From Myxococcus stipitatus DSM 14675 (GTDB taxonomy: Bacteria; Myxococcota; Myxococcia; Myxococcales; Myxococcaceae): a DNA stretch of 64,000 bases. Where the stretch lies: NCBI RefSeq assembly GCF_000331735.1, contig NC_020126.1, forward strand, positions 6,404,501 through 6,468,500. Reading direction: 5' to 3'. A program made the translations under genes and the position numbers. Positions within the stretch are counted from its first letter, which is position 1; the number at the start of each line of letters is the position of its first letter. Positions 59,745 through 64,000 of this stretch are shown here, one piece after another. Under the pieces are notes generated by a model. That model was not told where the DNA came from, made no database searches, and saw only the letters and a program-made list of their open reading frames with translations.

Positions 59745-61532
59745 TCAGACGGGGCTGTACTCGGCCACGACGACGGTGATGTCGTCGCGCTGCGGGAGTC
59801 CCGCGCTGAAGGCTCGAGCATCCGCGAGCAGTGCTTCACGCACCGCCTCCGCGGAGAGGTGGGCGTGGGCCTGGACCGCGGCGGCCAGGCGCTGCGTTCC
59901 ATAGAGGCGGCCCGAGCCATCGCGCGACTCGGTGAGGCCGTCCGTGTACCAGACGACGATGTCGCCGGGCCGCAGCTGTGCCTGGCGGGACGTGAACTGC
60001 GACGACACGGACGCGCCCAGCAGCGGGCCTCGCGCAGGCAGCGACGCCGTCTGGCCGGAGTGCTTGTTGTAGACGAGCGGGCTGGGGTGCCCTCCCGCCG
60101 CGTAGTCGATGTAGCCGTTGGACACGTCGATGACGGCCAGCGCGCTGGACATCTGGTGCTCGCCGCGGCCCACGTTGGCCAGCGTCACGTTGAGCGCGGT
60201 GATGAGCATCCGCGCGTCGACCTCCGAGGGCTCGCGCAGCGTCATCGCGGAGGCGAAGCCGCTGGTGGCGCTCGTGGCGACGAGCGACGTGGAGAGCCCA
60301 TGGCCCGTCACGTCGCCGATGCCGATGACGACCCGCTGCGCGTCCAGCGCGGCGCGGAACCACCAGTCGCCACCACACGCGTCCGCCGTGACGACGAGGC
60401 CCGCGATGCGCAGCGGCCCCACCTGCACGGCGTCACGTCCGGGGAGCAGCGTCTCCTGGACGGTGCGCGCCAGCGACACCTCGCGCTCGAGCTGCGCCTT
60501 GGCGCGCACGTCATCCAGGAGGACCTTGATGCGCTCGGCCATGTGGTTGAACACCACGCCCAGCGTGCGCACCTCGCGGCCCGCGCCCGGCGCCGTCTGC
60601 GTGCGCGCGGCCAGGTCCCCGGCGGCCAGCTGCATCACCTTGCCGGTGAGCACGCCCAGCGGACGGGTGATTCGTCGGCTCTGGAAGGCGGCGACGACTC
60701 CCGCCAGCACCACGAAGCCGAGCCCCAGCACGAGCATGCGCAGGGTGTTGGCCCTGACCGTGGCCTGCTTGTCGCGCTCGAGCACCTCCAATTGTTCCTG
60801 GAGCGAGCGCAGCGAGTAGCTGATGACCACCAGCCCCTTGCCGCTGCTGGAGCCGTAGTCGATGGGCTCCTGGATCTCGTACACCGCCTGGTTGCGGTAG
60901 AAGGCCTGGACCAGGCGCTGCTCGGCGGTGCGCGGATTGGGCGCCTCGGCGTCCGGGGCTCCCGCCACCTTCTCCTCGCTGTCCGCCATCACCAGCCCCT
61001 CCGGGTCGAGAATCTGGACGCGGAGGATGTTGGGGTTGGTGGAGACGATGGAGCCGGCCACGCCCTCCAGGAAGGCGTAGTTGTTGTCGCGCAGGTTGGT
61101 GACGGAGGTGAGCGCCAGCGTCTGGCCCACCGTCCGGCCCAGCTCGCGGGCCTGCTCCTGGATGCGCTCGGTGGAGCGGCGAGCGGTCTCCTCGAACTGG
61201 GACTGGGTGGAGGCCACCGACAGCGCGGCCAGCAGGCCGACGATGACCACCACCAGCGCCGTGGTGGTGAGCAGGAGGATCTGGTCCAGCCGAGGGCCAC
61301 GGATGGCCGCGACGTTGGGCAGCTCCCCCGCTTCGAGCGGCGCGATGAGCGTGCTCGTCGACTCCGCGTGGGGAAGGCCCACGCCGCCGTGGAGGCGCGT
61401 GGAGGTGGACTCGGTCGTACCCGTGATTTCCCGGGTCCCCGTCCGCTCCGCGGACGAAGAGGCTGTTCCTGGGGACGTTCCGGGCTCGGGTTCGGGGTTC
61501 AGACGCGTGTTCGTGCTGGAGGACAAGGACAC
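59745..61532 (-). CDS. Membrane SpoIIE/PP2C-type phosphatase with sensor and HAMP domains
   Basis: A 595-residue protein. A Ser/Thr-rich N-terminus precedes a membrane helix (LLLTTTALVVVIVGLLAALS), a periplasmic sensor domain of about 170 residues, a second helix (LVLGLGFVVLAGVVAAF), a HAMP linker (RRITRPLGVLTGKVMQLAAG) and the catalytic domain. It has the PP2C-type motifs GGDWW, IGDVTGHG, WYTDGLTES and RDDITVVV with metal aspartates intact. Such phosphatases dephosphorylate anti-sigma antagonists. It is the first gene of an operon with a TPR protein and a binding protein, which may deliver the ligand signal to its periplasmic domain. Confidence 0.93.
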   Translation of the reverse strand: MSLSSSTNTRLNPEPEPGTSPGTASSSAERTGTREITGTTESTSTRLHGGVGLPHAESTSTLIAPLEAGELPNVAAIRGPRLDQILLLTTTALVVVIVGLLAALSVASTQSQFEETARRSTERIQEQARELGRTVGQTLALTSVTNLRDNNYAFLEGVAGSIVSTNPNILRVQILDPEGLVMADSEEKVAGAPDAEAPNPRTAEQRLVQAFYRNQAVYEIQEPIDYGSSSGKGLVVISYSLRSLQEQLEVLERDKQATVRANTLRMLVLGLGFVVLAGVVAAFQSRRITRPLGVLTGKVMQLAAGDLAARTQTAPGAGREVRTLGVVFNHMAERIKVLLDDVRAKAQLEREVSLARTVQETLLPGRDAVQVGPLRIAGLVVTADACGGDWWFRAALDAQRVVIGIGDVTGHGLSTSLVATSATSGFASAMTLREPSEVDARMLITALNVTLANVGRGEHQMSSALAVIDVSNGYIDYAAGGHPSPLVYNKHSGQTASLPARGPLLGASVSSQFTSRQAQLRPGDIVVWYTDGLTESRDGSGRLYGTQRLAAAVQAHAHLSAEAVREALLADARAFSAGLPQRDDITVVVAEYSPV

Positions 61533-61639
61533 ACCCGGAAGACAACGCCTGGGGGCGGTTGCGGAAGGGGGCCGACTCTAGCGCACTTCCCCGGGTTCGC
61601 GAGACCTTGCCTCACGGTGTTGACTACCATCCCAACCCC

Positions 61640-62767
61640 ATGAAGCCCCTCTTCCACGTCGGCGGGTTTCCCGTACGCGTCCACCCGTTCTTCTTCCTCT
61701 CCGCGCTCGCGACGGGTTGGGGGGTGGGCCTCGCGCCGGAGCGGTGGGCCTTGTGGATGGGCGTGGCGTTCGTCTCCGTGCTGCTCCACGAGTGCGCGCA
61801 TGGCTGGGTCCTGCGGCGGTTCGGCGCCGATGCCCGCATCACCCTCCATGGGCTGGGCGGAACCACCGAGAGCACCCGCGAGGTGAGCCATCGCCAGGCC
61901 GTGGGGGTGAGCCTCGCGGGCCCCGCGATGGGGCTGGTGCTGGGCGGCCTTGCGTGGACGGTGTCCCGCGCCACGGCCCCGGAAGCGGGAGGCCTCGCGC
62001 ACGAGGTGGCGCGGCAGGTCCTCTGGGTCAACCTGGGCTGGGCGCTCATCAACCTGCTGCCGGTGCAGCCCCTGGATGGAGGAGACGCGCTCGCGTCGTT
62101 CGTGCGGGCCCGTGCGGGCTCCCGCCATGAGCGCGCGCTGCGCATCCTGGGCATCGGCACGTCGGCGGTGATGCTCGGCGGGGCCCTCTGGAGCCGCACC
62201 GTCTGGGTGGGCCTGCTGGCCGTGCTGCTGGGATGGCTGAACGTTCGGCAACTTCGACGGCTCCCCCCGCCCCGCCCCGCGCCCGTCCGCCGCATCGCCT
62301 CGCAGCGCCCCTCCGCGGAGGGCGCCGTCACGCTCGACGAGCTGCTGGGACGCGGCGCCAGCGCCCCGGCCGGCGGTGGGGAGGCCAGGCCGCCAGGCCC
62401 CCGAGCCTCCTCCGTGCAGGAGCGACTTGCCCGCCAGGAGCAGGAGGAACCCGAGCTGCCGCCGGACTCGGCCGCGGTGGGCCAGCTGCTCCTCGACAGC
62501 GGGCTCGCGGCCCTGGCGGTGCGCCCGCTTCAAGAAGCCTTCGACCGGGAGCCCTCGGCCCACGCGGGCCACGCGCTGGTCCTCGCGCTGCTGGAGGCGG
62601 GCCGCACCGCGGAGCTGTGCGCGCTGCTGTCCGGGCCCCACGCGGCGCACCTGTCCGAGGGGACCCTGTCCACCATCTCCGCCAGGGCGGGCCAGGACCC
62701 GGGGCTAACGGACCGCGTCACACTCGCGCGACAGACCCGGGCTCCTAAGTCGGATGAGCGAGGCTGA
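61640..62767 (+). CDS. Site-2 protease family M50 metallopeptidase
   Basis: A 375-residue protein with multiple membrane helices in the first ~200 residues. Zinc motif H50-E-C-A-H54 in LLHECAHGWVLRR and the second metal motif NLLPVQPLDGGDAL fit the S2P/SpoIVFB-like family. The C-terminal ~150 residues, after a Pro/Arg-rich linker, are soluble and helical (VGQLLLDSGLAALAVRPLQE, ALVLALLEAGRTAELCALL), TPR-like. It probably cuts a membrane regulator within the bilayer. The promoter lies in a 107-base gap shared with the divergent phosphatase gene. Confidence 0.92.
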   Translation: MKPLFHVGGFPVRVHPFFFLSALATGWGVGLAPERWALWMGVAFVSVLLHECAHGWVLRRFGADARITLHGLGGTTESTREVSHRQAVGVSLAGPAMGLVLGGLAWTVSRATAPEAGGLAHEVARQVLWVNLGWALINLLPVQPLDGGDALASFVRARAGSRHERALRILGIGTSAVMLGGALWSRTVWVGLLAVLLGWLNVRQLRRLPPPRPAPVRRIASQRPSAEGAVTLDELLGRGASAPAGGGEARPPGPRASSVQERLARQEQEEPELPPDSAAVGQLLLDSGLAALAVRPLQEAFDREPSAHAGHALVLALLEAGRTAELCALLSGPHAAHLSEGTLSTISARAGQDPGLTDRVTLARQTRAPKSDERG

Positions 62768-62785
62768 TTGCCGCGCCGCGCCACC

Positions 62786-62808
62786 GGCCCCCGTTTGAGC
62801 GAGGGGCC
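62786..62808 (+). terminator. Possible terminator after the M50 protease
   Basis: GGCCCC pairs with GGGGCC in a 6-bp stem with an 11-base loop, about 19 bases after the protease stop, before the pyruvate dehydrogenase genes. It has no U-run. Weak evidence. Confidence 0.35.
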
Positions 62809-62891
62809 AACAGCCCGGCATCTGGGTGCTTGAGACATGGGGCCTCATCCGGGTTATAGGGGCGTCCCCTCCAGCCAGAGGAAGCCCGCGC

Positions 62892-63899
62892 GTGTCTCGA
62901 CCCCGACTCATCAAAGAATCATCCGCGCCGCTCCCGCTCGACAGGGAGCTGCTGGTTCGTATCCACGACCTGATGGTCAAAACGCGCGTCCTCGAGGAGC
63001 GCCTCATCCAGATGTACAAGCAGGGCCACGGCTACTTCTGGATTGGCGGACCGGGCGAGGAGGCGTTCAACGTCCCGCTGGGCCTGCTGATGAAGAAGGG
63101 CCAGGGCCCCGAGTACGACTACCTCCACGCGCACTACCGCCAGTCCGGCACGCTGCTCGCCCTGGGCGAGGAGCCCATCGGCGCCCTGCGGCAGATGAAG
63201 AACACCGCGTCGGACCCGTACTCCGGCGGCCGCAACTTCGCGGGCCACTTCTCGCTGCGCAAGTACAACGTGGCCCCCGTCAGCTCGCCCATCGAGGTGC
63301 AGTACTCCATCGCCCCTGGCACCGCGATGGTGCAGAAGCGCGTGGGCGGCGACGGCATCACCATCGTCACCGGCGGCGACGCCGGCACGGCCGAGGGTGA
63401 TTTCGCCACCTGCCTCGTGTGGAGCAGCCGCCCCGCCAACCCGTTGCCGGTGCTCATCATCGTCACCAACAACAAGTGGGGCATCTCCACCGCGGGCGAA
63501 GGCCAGCACGGCGAGACGCGCGTCAGCGAGCGCGGAAAGGCGTTCAACATCCGCTCGAAGACCATCAACGGCAACGACCCCGTGGAGGCCTACCTGGAGC
63601 TGAAGGAGGCCATGGAGTACGTGCGCACGGAGCGCAAGCCGTTCCTCCTGGAGGCCAACGTGTCGCGCCTGTACGGGCACTCGTCCGCGTCCGGCGCGAA
63701 CTACGTGACGGAGGAAGTCGACTGCCTCAAGGACTTCGAGAAGCGCCTGGAGCAGGACGGCGTGCTCACCCGTCAGCAGATGGACGACCTGCGCAACCGC
63801 TACACCGAGGACATGGCCGCCGCCGCCCGCATCGCCCGGGACGAGCCGCTGCCGGAGCCCGAGAGCATCTGGAAGCACATCTTCGCGGAGGACAAGTAA
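62892..63899 (+). CDS. pdhA: Pyruvate dehydrogenase E1 component, alpha subunit
   Basis: A 335-residue thiamine-diphosphate enzyme subunit. It has FWIGGPGEEAFNVPLG, the DYLHAHYRQSG segment, and the TPP-binding motif GDAGTAEGD ... LIIVTNNKWGIS, ending in the characteristic NYVTEEVDCLKDFEKRLEQDG. The E1 alpha/beta pair decarboxylates pyruvate or a related 2-oxoacid and hands the acyl group to E2; the branched-chain variant cannot be excluded. GTG at 62892 with GAGGAAG 7 bases upstream is preferred to the longer frame. The beta subunit starts 4 bases after its stop. Confidence 0.9.
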   Translation: MSRPRLIKESSAPLPLDRELLVRIHDLMVKTRVLEERLIQMYKQGHGYFWIGGPGEEAFNVPLGLLMKKGQGPEYDYLHAHYRQSGTLLALGEEPIGALRQMKNTASDPYSGGRNFAGHFSLRKYNVAPVSSPIEVQYSIAPGTAMVQKRVGGDGITIVTGGDAGTAEGDFATCLVWSSRPANPLPVLIIVTNNKWGISTAGEGQHGETRVSERGKAFNIRSKTINGNDPVEAYLELKEAMEYVRTERKPFLLEANVSRLYGHSSASGANYVTEEVDCLKDFEKRLEQDGVLTRQQMDDLRNRYTEDMAAAARIARDEPLPEPESIWKHIFAEDK

Positions 63900-63902
63900 C
63901 CC

Positions 63903-64000
63903 ATGGCCAACATGGCACAGGCCATTCGCATGGCCCTCCACTACGCCGAGACGCACCTGGGCGTGACGGACATCTTCGGTGAGGACGTGGGCGCCCCGCT
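63903..64000 (+). CDS. pdhB: Pyruvate dehydrogenase E1 component, beta subunit (5' part)
   Basis: Partial gene, cut by the window end. The first 33 codons (MANMAQAIRMALHYAETHLG... GEDVGAPL) match the start of an E1 beta subunit with its early (F)GEDVG motif. It follows the alpha subunit by 4 bases, forming the standard E1 operon. Confidence 0.85.
   Translation, partial: MANMAQAIRMALHYAETHLGVTDIFGEDVGAP

Noticed and set aside
56901..61643. 1580-codon plus-strand open frame
   Set aside because: Antisense shadow of the phosphatase-TPR-PhnD operon, the strand with clear domains and overlaps is the minus strand.

Overview
The window is very GC-rich, almost fully coding DNA with strong third-position GC bias. 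Its gene content fits a myxobacterium of the Myxococcus/Corallococcus/Pyxidicoccus type: several very large Ser/Thr kinase, AAA-ATPase and histidine-kinase proteins, SpoIIE-type phosphatase, FHA-free TPR proteins, NRPS, LanB-like genes and many lipoproteins. Family calls are from reading protein motifs by eye; no database search was possible. I saw no rRNA, tRNA, CRISPR array or insertion sequence.

Layout. 0-1 kb: 3' end of a fatty-acid oxidation (3-hydroxyacyl-CoA dehydrogenase) gene. 1.0-7.7 kb: a compact natural-product locus with a SAM methyltransferase facing a minus-strand set made of a one-module NRPS (C-A-PCP-TE, valine-like pocket), a LysW-type amino-group carrier protein and an HK97-fold encapsulin. 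7.9-9.3 kb: enolase with a clear terminator. 9.3-14.9 kb: a Wadjet operon, jetA-jetB-jetC intact but with only about 58 C-terminal codons of jetD left. 15-17 kb: a DUF3892-like protein, a haem-oxygenase-fold diiron enzyme and a poorly coding stretch that may be gene remains. 17.2-22.6 kb: a tightly overlapped plus-strand operon of sigma-like factor, unknown protein, ImmA/IrrE metallopeptidase, NurA-like protein and HerA-like ATPase.

22.7-30.4 kb: a 46-residue membrane protein, an endonuclease/exonuclease/phosphatase-fold lipoprotein, a YceI protein, a structured intergenic stretch, a soluble-adenylyl-cyclase-like giant protein with a small membrane partner, and a LOG-like protein. 30.7-40.7 kb: a cysteine-rich small protein, a 1904-residue kinase/ATPase/GAF/histidine-kinase protein and several unknown proteins. 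40.7-49.3 kb: a ThiO-like FAD oxidase, two small proteins, and a translationally coupled operon with two LanB N-domain-only (PEARL-like) proteins around an unrecognised protein. 49.3-61.5 kb: a Ser/Thr kinase with zinc ribbons plus an overlapping HATPase, a TonB-dependent receptor carrying a CxxCH motif, and a SpoIIE phosphatase - TPR - PhnD-like binding-protein operon. 61.6-64 kb: a site-2 protease and the start of a pyruvate dehydrogenase E1 alpha/beta operon.

The most interesting units are the encapsulin-LysW-NRPS locus, the nuclease-truncated Wadjet next to the NurA/HerA/ImmA operon (together a probable defence island), and the double LanB-like operon.
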